NCBI RefSeq assembly: GCF_025420585.1
Contig: NZ_JAOEGB010000024.1
Span: 1 to 64,000, forward strand
Length of the DNA stretch: 64,000 nt
Direction of reading: 5' to 3'
Origin: Planotetraspora sp. A-T 1434
Lineage (GTDB): Bacteria; Actinomycetota; Actinomycetes; Streptosporangiales; Streptosporangiaceae
The notes under the pieces are model-generated. The model did not search any database. It worked only from the letters and a program-made list of their open reading frames with translations, and was not told where the DNA came from. Below, piece after piece: positions 18,705-27,383 of this stretch; positions within the stretch are counted from its first letter, which is position 1, and each line of letters opens with the position of its first letter. The translations under genes were made by a program, and so were the position numbers.

Positions 18705-18756
18705 GATCACGCGGGTGTGCGCGCTCCGCCCCCGCGGCCCGCACACCCGCGTGATC
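18705..18756. terminator. 17-bp inverted repeat after the c-di-AMP-controlled gene
   Basis: Perfect arms GATCACGCGGGTGTGCG (18705-18721) and CGCACACCCGCGTGATC (18740-18756) enclose an 18-base loop. There is no T run, as is common for actinomycete terminators. It lies about 50 bases after the secreted protein stop and 50 before the next gene, so termination is the likely role. Confidence 0.6.
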
Positions 18757-18806
18757 ACATGAGAAACGATGTGACATCGATCAGGTGTTCGGGCAGGATG
18801 CCGTGA

Positions 18807-19316
18807 ATGACTGACACACGGATCGACCCGCCCCCGGTCGCGGACGAGCGGGAGATGCTCACCTCGTGGCTCGACTGGCACCGCGAGACGCTCGCCGTCA
18901 AGTGCGCCGGCCTGACCGAGGAGCAGCTCCGCCTGCGCTCCGCGCCGCCGTCCACCATTTCGCTGCTCGGCCTCGTCCGCCACATGGCCGACGTGGAGCG
19001 AAGCTGGTTCCGCAGGCGGCTGAACGGCGAGGACCTCAGCGGCATCTACTTCAGCGACGACGACCCGGACGGCGAGTTCGACAACGTCGACACGGCCTCC
19101 GCCGAGGAGGCGTTCGCGACGTGGCGGGCCGAGGTGGCGCTCGCCCGTGAGGCGGCGGCCGCGGCCCCCGGCCTCGACACGCTCGCCAAGCGGGAGCGCG
19201 AGGGCGTGCGCCACTCCCTCCGCTGGATCCTCGTCCACATGATCGAGGAGTACGCCCGCCACAACGGCCACGCCGACATCCTGCGCGAGCGCATCGACGG
19301 CGTCACCGGCGAATAG
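18807..19316 (+). CDS. DinB family protein (DUF664)
   Basis: A 169-residue four-helix protein. It contains TSWLDWHRETLAVKCAGLTEEQLRLR, VRHMADVERSWFRRRLNGE and WILVHMIEEYARHNGHADILRERIDG, the three regions giving the metal-binding His residues of DUF664/DinB proteins. These are thought to be mycothiol- or bacillithiol-dependent transferases or metal hydrolases, but the reaction here is unknown. It stands alone, convergent with the site-2 protease gene. Confidence 0.88.
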   Translation: MTDTRIDPPPVADEREMLTSWLDWHRETLAVKCAGLTEEQLRLRSAPPSTISLLGLVRHMADVERSWFRRRLNGEDLSGIYFSDDDPDGEFDNVDTASAEEAFATWRAEVALAREAAAAAPGLDTLAKREREGVRHSLRWILVHMIEEYARHNGHADILRERIDGVTGE

Positions 19317-19343
19317 CCGTACGGCTCCCGCCGTCAACCCGTG

Positions 19344-20648
19344 TCAGCCGGAGATGCGGACCGGGTTGACGAGGTCGGCGTAGATGAGCAGACCGCCCAT
19401 GACCAGCAGGAGCGCGGCCATCGCGTACGTCAGCGGCAGCGCCTTGGCGACGTCCACGTAGCCCGGCATGGGCCGCCGCCGCAGGCGGGCGAAGACGCGC
19501 TTGAGGCCCTCCCAGAGGCCGCCCGCGATGTGGCCGCCGTCGAGCGGCAGCAGCGGGATGAGGTTGAACATGCCGACCGCGAGGTTCAGCCCCGCCAGCA
19601 GGTTGATGAAGAAGACGATCTTGTTTTCCGGGGAGAGCTCCGACGCGGCGATCTCACCACCGATCCGGCCCGCGCCGACGATGCCGATCGGGCCGTTGGG
19701 GTCACGCTTCTCCCCCGAGAACGCGGCCTGCCAGACGCCCACCATCTTCTTCGGAATGTTCACCATCGACGCCGCGGTGCGCTTGGTGAGGTCCCACATC
19801 TGGCCCACGACGTAGCCCGGGCCCTGCTTCTCGATGACCGCGGTGGGCGCCACGCCCAGGAAGCCGACGTTCTTGTCGATCTTCGCGGGGTCGTCGAGCG
19901 CGGGCCGGTCCTGCGCGATCAGGTCGACGTTGACGGTCAGGTGCTCGCCCGCGCGGTCGACGCCCAGGGCGGTCGTCCCCGCGCCGTGCGCCCGGATGCG
20001 CCGGGTCGCCTCGTCCCACGAGCTCACCGGAGTGCCCGCGACCGACGTGATGCGGTCGCCGGGACGCAGGCCGGCCTTGGCGGCGGGGGTGAGCGGGTCG
20101 CTGGGCCGGCACTCGCGCTTGTCCGCCTCGGCGGCGGGGATCACGCACTTCGACACCGAGGACACGGTCGGCTTGAGCACCTGGATGCCGAAGCCCATGA
20201 TCACGATGGCGAACAGCACGAAGGCGAGGACGAAGTTCATCGCCGGGCCGCCGAACATGATGATGACCTTCTGCCACCACGGCTTGCGGTAGAAGACCCG
20301 GCCCCGGTCACCGGGCTTGATCTCCTCGGAGGCGACGGCCCTGGCGTTCTCGATGAGCCCCTGCCACGGGCCGGTGGAGACGCTGCGCAGCCTGGTGGGA
20401 TCGTCGTTCGGGCGGGGCGGCAGCATGCCGATCATCCGGATGTAGCCGCCGAGGGGGATCCACTTCAGGCCGTACTCGGTCTCCCCGCGCCTGCGGGACC
20501 ACATCGTGGGACCGAAGCCGACCATGTACTGCGTGACCCGGACCCCGAAGAGCTTGGCCGGGACCAGGTGGCCGATCTCGTGCAGCGCGATGGAGACCAG
20601 CAACCCGACGAACAGAACCACGAACCCGGCCGCGAAGAGCCAGCTCAT
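19344..20648 (-). CDS. Site-2 (RseP/Rip1-type) M50 membrane metalloprotease
   Basis: A 434-residue polytopic membrane zinc protease that cuts anti-sigma factors or other proteins inside the membrane. The HEIGH zinc motif is at residues 23-27 and the third ligand motif LLPLDGGH near 369. A PDZ domain lies between (about 170-290), with at least four hydrophobic segments (N-terminal, FGGPAMNFVLAFVLFAIVIMG, INLLAGLNLAVGMFNLI and the C terminus). Mycobacterial Rip1 usually lies between dxr and ispG, but neither is adjacent here; upstream is a divergent response regulator. Confidence 0.94.
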   Translation of the reverse strand: MSWLFAAGFVVLFVGLLVSIALHEIGHLVPAKLFGVRVTQYMVGFGPTMWSRRRGETEYGLKWIPLGGYIRMIGMLPPRPNDDPTRLRSVSTGPWQGLIENARAVASEEIKPGDRGRVFYRKPWWQKVIIMFGGPAMNFVLAFVLFAIVIMGFGIQVLKPTVSSVSKCVIPAAEADKRECRPSDPLTPAAKAGLRPGDRITSVAGTPVSSWDEATRRIRAHGAGTTALGVDRAGEHLTVNVDLIAQDRPALDDPAKIDKNVGFLGVAPTAVIEKQGPGYVVGQMWDLTKRTAASMVNIPKKMVGVWQAAFSGEKRDPNGPIGIVGAGRIGGEIAASELSPENKIVFFINLLAGLNLAVGMFNLIPLLPLDGGHIAGGLWEGLKRVFARLRRRPMPGYVDVAKALPLTYAMAALLLVMGGLLIYADLVNPVRISG

Positions 20649-20839
20649 CAGCGCGTACCCCCGAGTCGGAGAAAGTGCCCTGCCAGACGTCGCACCCTTC
20701 GAGGGTAGCCCACCGCGCCTCCGGGCGGCCCGGTTCCGCGGGCGGTTCGCCTTGCGGGGGGTTGACCGAATAGGGACACTTCGTTGACACTGTGCATCCG
20801 GTCGATCACCCTGAGAGAGACCGTCCTGAGGGGAGCGCC

Positions 20840-21445
20840 TTGATCCGGATCCTGGTTGCCGAGCACCTTCCGTTGGTGCGGAGAGGCCTTGTGGCCTCGC
20901 TCGACAGCGAGAGCGATCTCGAGGTGGTGGCAGACGTCGGCTCGGGGGAGGACATCGTCCCGACCGCGCTCGACGTCTGTCCCGACGCCGCGGTGATCGA
21001 CGTCGATCTGCCCGGGGTGGACGGGCTGAACGCCGCCGCGCGGCTGGGCGAGAAGGTGCCCCGCTGCCGGGTGATGATCCTCGCGGGCCAGCCCAACCCG
21101 GGGCACGTGAGGCGGGCCTTCGCGGCCGGCGTGCTCGGCTACATGAGCATCCAGGTGGCGCCGGAGCAGCTCGCCGACGGCATCCGCCGGATCAACGCGG
21201 GCCGCCGGGTGGTCGACTCGGACCTGGCGGTCGCTGCGCTGGAGGCCGCGGACAATCCGCTGACCCCCCGCGAGCTCGACGTCCTGCGGATCGCGGCGGG
21301 CGGAGCGCGGTCCAAGGAGATCGCCGACCAGCTCTTCCTCTCGGTCGGCACGGTCCGCAACCACCTGTCCCGGATCCTGTGCAAGACGGGCGCCCGCAGC
21401 CGCGTCGACGCCGTCCGGATCGCCACCGACGCGGGCTGGCTCTAG
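20840..21445 (+). CDS. NarL/RamR-like response regulator with atypical receiver
   Basis: A 201-residue regulator with an N-terminal receiver and a C-terminal LuxR helix-turn-helix (LTPRELDVLRIAAGGARSKEIA, then LFLSVGTVRNHLSRILCKTGARSR). The phospho-acceptor Asp is kept in AAVIDVDLPGVDGL, but the switch Thr is Ala (VMILAGQPN) and the usual Lys-Pro or Lys-Asp is replaced (GYMSIQVAPEQL). TTG at 20840 follows GGGGAG. No histidine kinase adjoins it. It converges on the lanthionine synthetase gene with only five bases between, which recalls ramR beside ramC in Streptomyces, where RamR is an orphan activator. The naming as RamR-like is inference. Confidence 0.82.
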   Translation: MIRILVAEHLPLVRRGLVASLDSESDLEVVADVGSGEDIVPTALDVCPDAAVIDVDLPGVDGLNAAARLGEKVPRCRVMILAGQPNPGHVRRAFAAGVLGYMSIQVAPEQLADGIRRINAGRRVVDSDLAVAALEAADNPLTPRELDVLRIAAGGARSKEIADQLFLSVGTVRNHLSRILCKTGARSRVDAVRIATDAGWL

Positions 21446-21450
21446 GGTCC

Positions 21451-24012
21451 CTACACCTCCACGCGAGACCGGCCCGGCTCGCCGAGATTGAGCGCGGGCA
21501 TGGCCCCGCCGAGGAACGGCAGCCGCACCGGCTCCCCGTGCAGGGCCGCGCCCACCGCCAGCAGCACCCCGGCGGTGCCGGTGGCCAGGTCCATGGACAG
21601 GCGCAGAAGCCGCTCGCCGGGGAAGGCCAGATGGCCCTGGTAACCGACCGCGTGCCACGACAGGGCCGAGAGCTGTCGAACCGCCTCCGGGTCCTCCCGT
21701 CCCCAGCCGCCGGCCCGGTCCCTGCACAGGTACGCGAGGATCCCGGCCCTGCCGGAGAACAGGCCGGACTGGAGGTAGAAGTGCGACCGGGCGGCCCTGT
21801 CCAGCCGCTCCCGGGCGGCGGCCAGCTCGGGATCGGCCCGGTAGTGCAGGAGCTCGCCGAGCACCCAGCAGATCCCCACGCTGCCCCGGTCGAGGTAGGG
21901 CGTGGTCCGCCAGCCCTCGTTGACCTGGAGTGAGCCGTCGGTCTGCACGACGCAGCGGTGCAGGTCCTGCCGGAGCGCCGTCTCCGCGTGGTCGAGCCAC
22001 TGGACGTCGCCCGTCTTCTCGTAGAGCCGGAGGAACAGCAGGGCCGGCCCCGACGAGCCGTACATCAGCCCGGCGTACGGCACGGCGCCGCCGCTGATGC
22101 CGGCCACGAGGCGGGGCAGCCGGTCGACCACCAGGGCGGCCGTGTTGAGGGCCTCGCCCAGATCGCCGAAGTAGACCTGGTTGAGCCCGATCCCGGAGAG
22201 CCCGCCGTACAGGTCGGTGCCGAGACTGAGGTGGCGCTGCCTCCCGGCGATGTCGAGGACCTCCAGGGCGGCCTGGTGGTGGCCGAGGTGCGCCAGGGTG
22301 TGGGCGACGCCGTGCAGGCCGTCGTAGAAGCCGATCCGGGGGCCCTCGGACGCGGGGCCGCCGAGCGCCCGCGCCCGGTCCACCAGCCACTGCTCGTGGT
22401 CGGGGAAGCGGCCCGCGCCGGTGACGTGCAACGCGTAGAGCACGCCCGCCGCTCCGTGGGCCAGCCCGAGGCCGCCGCTGTCGAACTGGGCGATGTCGCC
22501 GGGAAACAGGCGGTCGTCGCGCTCGGGGGTGGCGGAGGCCAGGATCGCCTCCGTCATGGAGGCCCTCATCTGCCGCCAGGTGACCATCGCGGGACTCCTG
22601 CGGCTCTCGCCCCCGCCGGCGATCCGCACCGCCGGCCGGAGGAAGCCCTCGCCGACCGGAAAACACTGGCGGATCACCTCGGCGAGCTCGGCGGCCTTGC
22701 CCCGGTCGAGTGCGAACAGCTCGGTGATCGGCAGGAAGAGCGCGAACCGCAGGCATGCCAGCGCGTACCGGTCGATGTCGAAGCCGGTGACGCCCGGCGG
22801 CGGCGCGAACCCCGGGCCGGCTAGGCCCGCGCCGCCCGCCTCCATGACCGGCCGGGCGGTCTCGAAGTCGATCAGCGTGACGCCGCCGTCCGGGCGGAGC
22901 ATGATCGTCGACATGTCCAGGCCGCCGAAGACGAGGCCGTTCATGTGAATCTTGGTGACGGCGTCCTCCGTCTTGGCGCAGATCTCGGCCACCCAGTCGG
23001 CATGGCGTCCGAGGCGGGCCTCCCAGTCGGCCTCCAGAGCGCCGCCCAGGGGATAGCGCGCGCCGAAGGCGCTGCTGAGCGGCTCTCCGGGGACGAGCTC
23101 CATCGCGAGGTAGTGGTGCTCGCCCACGGTGAAGTGCGCCTTGATCTCCGGGGCCACGCCGAGGCCGGCCAGCCGTTCGAGCGCGTCCCGCTCCCGCGCC
23201 AGACGGGTGACCGCGTCCGCTCCGCACGCGTCCAGACCGGCATGGGGCCGCGCCTCCTTGAGCACGACCCGCTCCCCCGTGCGGGGATCGGTCGCCAGGT
23301 AGACCGCGCCGCCGTTCGTCCGGTGCAGGACGCTCTCGACGCGATAGGGCAGGTCGAGCGGCCTCTCCTGCGCGGCCAGATGCGGGCGGAGGAAGGCGGG
23401 GATCGTCACCCACGGCGGCGGCGTGAAGGAGGAGTCGCGGCGGTCGGGGACGAGGGTGCCGTCCGGAGCGGCGATGGCGGGCTCGATCCGCCCGTCCTCG
23501 GTGGCACGGTGGCGCTCGGCGATGCCCCCGTAGCGGACGTGCAGCGGGCCCCTGCCGTACCTCAGGTCGCTGAGGACGGCGGGGCCGGGCTCCCCCTCGA
23601 GCATCTCGCCCAGCTCGCGCAGCGTCGTCTCCAGCTCCGCCTCGTCCGCCGGGTAGACGGCGATGAACTTCCCGCTCGATCCGCGGTCGGCGTACTTGGC
23701 GTTGTGCAGGTGGAGGACCGGCAGGGCCCGGAGGAACTTGAAGGCCAGCCCGCGCTCCAGGCAGTAGGCCCCGGTCTTCTCGAGGACGGCCGCCGCGTTG
23801 TCCATGGTGGCGGACACGTGGATCTTCCACCCCTGGTCGGGCGGCGACCCGGTGACCGGGCGGTAGACCACCCAGTCGGCCCGACGCATCCGCGCCCATC
23901 CGGCCGGTACGGCCCGGCGGCCGAGCTCGAAGCCCGGCCCGTCGGGGCCCTCCAGGGGTGAGTCGTAGAAGGCCGGGTCGGTGCGACAGTAAAGCTCGTA
24001 CCGCTTCTCCAC
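21451..24012 (-). CDS. RamC/LanKC-like class III lanthionine synthetase
   Basis: An 853-residue three-part enzyme. The N-terminal lyase-like part opens EKRYELYCRTDPAFYDSP, the central Ser/Thr kinase-like part covers about 240-480, and the C-terminal LanC-like cyclase covers about 510-853 (GFYDGLHGVAHTLAHLGHH, YGGLSGIGLN). The cyclase lacks the zinc ligands, normal for class III. The kinase keeps VVLKEARPH and LIDFETA, but its catalytic loop reads LVFGGLDMSTIML, where I expect FGDLSPxNIML, so the catalytic Asp and Asn are not evident. No precursor peptide or ABC exporter gene is near. GTG at 24012 follows GGAGAGAGG. It may make a SapB-like morphogen with a distant precursor, or have diverged. 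Confidence 0.88.
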   Translation of the reverse strand: MEKRYELYCRTDPAFYDSPLEGPDGPGFELGRRAVPAGWARMRRADWVVYRPVTGSPPDQGWKIHVSATMDNAAAVLEKTGAYCLERGLAFKFLRALPVLHLHNAKYADRGSSGKFIAVYPADEAELETTLRELGEMLEGEPGPAVLSDLRYGRGPLHVRYGGIAERHRATEDGRIEPAIAAPDGTLVPDRRDSSFTPPPWVTIPAFLRPHLAAQERPLDLPYRVESVLHRTNGGAVYLATDPRTGERVVLKEARPHAGLDACGADAVTRLARERDALERLAGLGVAPEIKAHFTVGEHHYLAMELVPGEPLSSAFGARYPLGGALEADWEARLGRHADWVAEICAKTEDAVTKIHMNGLVFGGLDMSTIMLRPDGGVTLIDFETARPVMEAGGAGLAGPGFAPPPGVTGFDIDRYALACLRFALFLPITELFALDRGKAAELAEVIRQCFPVGEGFLRPAVRIAGGGESRRSPAMVTWRQMRASMTEAILASATPERDDRLFPGDIAQFDSGGLGLAHGAAGVLYALHVTGAGRFPDHEQWLVDRARALGGPASEGPRIGFYDGLHGVAHTLAHLGHHQAALEVLDIAGRQRHLSLGTDLYGGLSGIGLNQVYFGDLGEALNTAALVVDRLPRLVAGISGGAVPYAGLMYGSSGPALLFLRLYEKTGDVQWLDHAETALRQDLHRCVVQTDGSLQVNEGWRTTPYLDRGSVGICWVLGELLHYRADPELAAARERLDRAARSHFYLQSGLFSGRAGILAYLCRDRAGGWGREDPEAVRQLSALSWHAVGYQGHLAFPGERLLRLSMDLATGTAGVLLAVGAALHGEPVRLPFLGGAMPALNLGEPGRSRVEV

Positions 24013-24179
24013 GTGTTCCGCCTCTCTCCGGCCGCCCGGCGACGGCCGTACCGACGATGTCAGGCTCGCGTGGGCGCGGCCAGTGACCTCGACCACGATA
24101 CGCGCATGAGACATCACATGGAGTAACCACAGCGGTAGTCACGAGTGCCCGGAACCGGCGGTCCACGGCCGCCAGATGC

Positions 24180-25292
24180 CTACGGCCGCCAGATGAGGAC
24201 GAGGGCGCAGTCGTCGTTGTGGCCCGACGACATGGCGTGCACGAGCTGGCGGGCGCGGTCGCGGTAGTGCTCGGGGAAGAGCCGCTCCGCCTCACCCAGC
24301 AGCCGGTCGAGGCCGGCGTCGATGTCGCGGCCCGGCTGCTCGATGAGCCCGTCGGTGAACAGCATGAGCGCGTCGCCCTTGCGGAGCACGCCGCTGTCGG
24401 CCTCGCAGTGGAGGTCCGGGACCACCCCGAGCACGACGCCCTTCGCCGTGGAGACCCGCCAGGTGCCCGACCCCGCGTCGAACTTGACGACCGGCGGATG
24501 GCCGGCGGATGTGATCTTGTACTCGCCGGTGGACAGGTCGAGGACCAGGTGGACGGCGGTGACGAACCCCTCGTCCCCGAGCTGCCGGTGGAGGTAGGAG
24601 TTGCAGGCGGCGAGGAAGTCCCCGACCGATCCGAGCAGGCCGCCGAAGGTGCCCGACAGCATGAGCGCCCGGGTCCCGGCGTCCACGCCCTTGCCCGAGA
24701 CGTCGACCAGCGCCACCTCGACCTGGTCGCCCTCGCGCATGGACACCACGAAGTCGCCGCCGAAGGATGAGCCGCCCGCCTGCTTGAGCACCACTTTCGC
24801 GCCCCAGTCCTTCGGCAGGGGCGGCAGCTCGCTCTGCCGCTTGAGCCGGTCGCGCAACTCCAGCAGCATCGCGTCGCCCCGCAGGCCCTGCACGCCCAGC
24901 TTGCCGCGGGTGCGGGCCATGAGCCATGCCAGCACGGCGGTGAAGCCCATCGTGATCAGCAGCCCCGGGCCGACGCTGTGGACCTCCCTGATCGGTCCCA
25001 TGTACGCCAGGGAGACCGCGACCGCGCAGAGGAGGACGGCCAGGCTGCGCAGCCGGAGCTGGAGCCCTCCGATGAGCGTCACGAGGATGAGAAGCGACGG
25101 CGAGAACCAGTAGGCCGACACCTCGGCGTCGAGCACACCGATGATCAAGGTGGCGACGACCAGTCCCGTCAGCAGGTTGCGGTCGTTCGACGAGCCCTTC
25201 CTGACGAGGCGGACGAACGGCACCAGCAGTGGTACGCGCACCAGCAGAGCGCGCAGCCGTGGAGGGATCAGCGGCGCCGGACGGGAACTCAT
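24180..25292 (-). CDS. Membrane-anchored PP2C (SpoIIE-type) phosphatase
   Basis: A 370-residue protein with an N-terminal membrane part of about four to five hydrophobic segments (LLTGLVVATLIIGVL, SLLILVTLIGGL, LAVLLCAVAVSLAYMG, GLLITMGFTAVLAWLMA) and a C-terminal SpoIIE/RsbU phosphatase (GGSSFGGDFVVSMREG, VALVDVSGKGVDAGTRALML, SAGHPPVVKF, LFTDGLIEQPGRDIDAGL). It probably dephosphorylates an anti-sigma antagonist at the membrane. It lies upstream of the lanthionine synthetase on the same strand (gap 167 bases), so linked expression is possible but unproven. Confidence 0.9.
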   Translation of the reverse strand: MSSRPAPLIPPRLRALLVRVPLLVPFVRLVRKGSSNDRNLLTGLVVATLIIGVLDAEVSAYWFSPSLLILVTLIGGLQLRLRSLAVLLCAVAVSLAYMGPIREVHSVGPGLLITMGFTAVLAWLMARTRGKLGVQGLRGDAMLLELRDRLKRQSELPPLPKDWGAKVVLKQAGGSSFGGDFVVSMREGDQVEVALVDVSGKGVDAGTRALMLSGTFGGLLGSVGDFLAACNSYLHRQLGDEGFVTAVHLVLDLSTGEYKITSAGHPPVVKFDAGSGTWRVSTAKGVVLGVVPDLHCEADSGVLRKGDALMLFTDGLIEQPGRDIDAGLDRLLGEAERLFPEHYRDRARQLVHAMSSGHNDDCALVLIWRP

Positions 25293-25409
25293 GATGAGCT
25301 CGACTGTATCCGCCCATCCCAGGTGAAGGCACCCTCTTGACCAATAGCTTGATCATCGAGCACGGATATTGGGTGGCCGCCCGTTGTGACCGGCTCCTAC
25401 TGTAAGCGG

Positions 25410-26636
25410 GTGACTGTGCAGGTTCGTCCCATCACCGAATCAGAGTGGCCGGCCTTCGTGGCGGTCGACTACGAGGCCTTCAGCTCCTCCTACCCCCCGG
25501 CCGCGGCGGACCGCTGGAGGGAGCTCGCGGAGATCGACCGCTCACTCGCCGCCTTCGACGGCGACCTCATGGTCGGCTGCGCCGCGGCCCTCACTTTCAC
25601 GATGACCGTGCCGGGAGGGCCGATCCCGGTCGCGGGCGTCACCGCCGTCGGAGTGCTGCCCTCGCACCGCCGCCGTGGCGTGCTCTCGTCGCTCATGACC
25701 CGGCAGCTCCACGACCTCCACGAGGGCGGAGAGGCCGTCGCCGCGCTCTACGCCACCCAGGCCGGGATCTACGGCCGGTTCGGGTACGGCAGGGCCGCCG
25801 ACGCGTTGTTCTTCCGGATCCCGACGCACGGCTCGGCGTTCGTCCGCGACGCCCCCGTGGATCCCGCGCTGCGCCTGCGGGTGGCCAGGCCCGCCGACTC
25901 CCTGCCCGAGCTGCGCCAGGTCTTCGAGTCCGTACGGCGGAGCCGTCCCGGCGTCTATGACCGTTCGGACCTCCGCTGGCGCATAGAGGTCCTCGGCGAC
26001 GAGGAGCACGACCGCGGCGGAGCCGGCCCGCTGCGCTGCATGATCGCCGAGGACGACGAGGGCCCGCGCGGCTACGCCCTCTTCCGGGTCAAGCGCGGCG
26101 CGACCGACCACGACGTGCCGGACGGCGAGGTGCGGCTCATCGAGCTGTTCGCCTCCGACCCCGCGGCGTACGCGCTCGTCTGGCGCAGTGTCCTCGACCG
26201 GGACCTGTGCTCGCGGGTCCACGCCTGGAGCCGTCCGGCGGACGACCCGATCATCCACCTGCTCGCCGAGCCCCGCCACCTCAACGCGGGCTGGCTCGAC
26301 GAGCTGTGGGTCCGCGTGGTCGACGTCGACCGGGCCATGACCTCCCGCGCGTACGCCGCGCCGGCTGACCTGGTGATCGAGGTCGAGGACGAGGTGTGCC
26401 CGTGGAACGCGGGCCGCTGGCGGCTGTCCACGGCCAAGGGCTCGTGTGAGCTGACCGGCGACGACGCCGACCTCACGCTGCCGGTCGGCGTGCTGGGCGC
26501 GGCCTATCTCGGGGGCCGGCCGCTCACCGCGTTCGCCGGGGCCGGGCTCGTCAGGGAGCACCGGGAGGGCGCGCTTCGCGAGCTGTCCGCCGCCATGTCC
26601 TGGGACCCCAAGCCATGGGGCGGGCTCGTGTTCTAG
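25410..26636 (+). CDS. Eis-type GNAT N-acetyltransferase
   Basis: A 408-residue protein of the Eis (enhanced intracellular survival) family: two GNAT-like domains plus a C-terminal sterol-carrier-like domain. The acetyl-CoA loop reads VGVLPSHRRRGVLSSLM, with the aromatic stretch YGRFGYGRAADALFF after it. The C-terminal carboxylate-terminated tail (SWDPKPWGGLVF) matches the family, in which the terminal carboxylate is catalytic. Family members acetylate lysines and aminoglycosides. GTG at 25410 gives MTVQVRPITE; GTG at 25416 is also possible. Confidence 0.88.
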   Translation: MTVQVRPITESEWPAFVAVDYEAFSSSYPPAAADRWRELAEIDRSLAAFDGDLMVGCAAALTFTMTVPGGPIPVAGVTAVGVLPSHRRRGVLSSLMTRQLHDLHEGGEAVAALYATQAGIYGRFGYGRAADALFFRIPTHGSAFVRDAPVDPALRLRVARPADSLPELRQVFESVRRSRPGVYDRSDLRWRIEVLGDEEHDRGGAGPLRCMIAEDDEGPRGYALFRVKRGATDHDVPDGEVRLIELFASDPAAYALVWRSVLDRDLCSRVHAWSRPADDPIIHLLAEPRHLNAGWLDELWVRVVDVDRAMTSRAYAAPADLVIEVEDEVCPWNAGRWRLSTAKGSCELTGDDADLTLPVGVLGAAYLGGRPLTAFAGAGLVREHREGALRELSAAMSWDPKPWGGLVF

Positions 26637-26762
26637 GGTCGGGGCATGGCGCTGCAGAGTTTGCAGATCACGGCGATCACGGCGATGCGGGCGAGGGACG
26701 TGTCCCGGCCGACCCGTGAGGAGCAGGAGGCCGCCGACGAGCGGCCACTCCGCGACGAGACA

Positions 26763-26785
26763 CCCCGGCGGGAGACCCGCCGGGG
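26763..26785. terminator. Bidirectional hairpin between Eis-type gene and rpiB
   Basis: A perfect 10-bp stem, CCCCGGCGGG-AGA-CCCGCCGGGG, lies between two convergent genes. No T run follows on either strand. It likely terminates both transcripts. Confidence 0.6.
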
Positions 26786-26817
26786 CAGGGATTCGAACAG
26801 GGACCGGACCTGACCCG

Positions 26818-27285
26818 TTAGGGCAGCGGCGGCAGCTCGCCGGTCGCCTCGAACCGCGAGAGCTGCTCGATCCGGCGGGAGTGCCGCTCCGCGCCCGAGA
26901 ACGGCGTCGTCAGGAACAGCTCCACGAAGCGGACGGCGTCCTCCTCCGGGTGCATGCGCGCGCCCACGCTGATCACGTTGGCGTCGTTGTGCTCGCGGCC
27001 GAGCTTCGCGGTGTCGTCGCTCCAGGCGAGGATCGCCCGGATGCCGGGCACCTTGTTGGCGGCGATCTGCTCGCCGTTCCCGGAGCCGCCGATCACGATG
27101 CCGAGGCTCCCCGGGTCGTCCGCGACTCCGCGCGCGGCGCGCAGCACGAAAGGCGGGTAGTCGTCCTCCGCGTCGTAGACGGACGGTCCGCAGTCCACCA
27201 CCTCGTGGCCGTGCTCCTTCAGCCAGGAGACCAGGTGGTTCTTCAGCTCGTAGCCGGCATGATCGGCACCGATGTAGACACGCAC
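26818..27285 (-). CDS. rpiB: Ribose-5-phosphate isomerase B
   Basis: A 155-residue RpiB/LacAB-type isomerase interconverting ribulose-5-phosphate and ribose-5-phosphate in the pentose phosphate pathway. Signatures are VYIGADHAGYELK at the N terminus, VVDCGP, and the active-site loop GIVIGGSGNGEQIAANK. GTG at 27285 gives the family N terminus VRVYIGADHAG. The C-terminal extension after LSRFEATGELPPLP is as in actinobacterial homologues. It is divergent from def. Confidence 0.94.
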   Translation of the reverse strand: MRVYIGADHAGYELKNHLVSWLKEHGHEVVDCGPSVYDAEDDYPPFVLRAARGVADDPGSLGIVIGGSGNGEQIAANKVPGIRAILAWSDDTAKLGREHNDANVISVGARMHPEEDAVRFVELFLTTPFSGAERHSRRIEQLSRFEATGELPPLP

Positions 27286-27383
27286 AGCCCCAGTTTCGCA
27301 GGTCTGCCCGCGCGACACGACCGTGGGCCTGCATTAGAGTAAGAGCCTGTTCCCTCTGCGGGTCCTTACATGCGAGGAGCGTC

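Noticed and set aside
24013-24179. Search for a lanthipeptide precursor upstream of the synthetase
   Set aside because: No small ORF with a plausible leader and Ser/Cys core was found here or in the 20649-20839 gap.
20648-24295. Very long minus-strand open frame overlapping the lanthionine synthetase
   Set aside because: It is an alternative frame of the LanKC-like gene; composition is Arg/Pro/Gly-rich with no motif.
26786-26815. GGGATTCGAAC resembling a tRNA T-loop near rpiB
   Set aside because: The flanking bases do not form a T stem, and no acceptor or anticodon arm is present.
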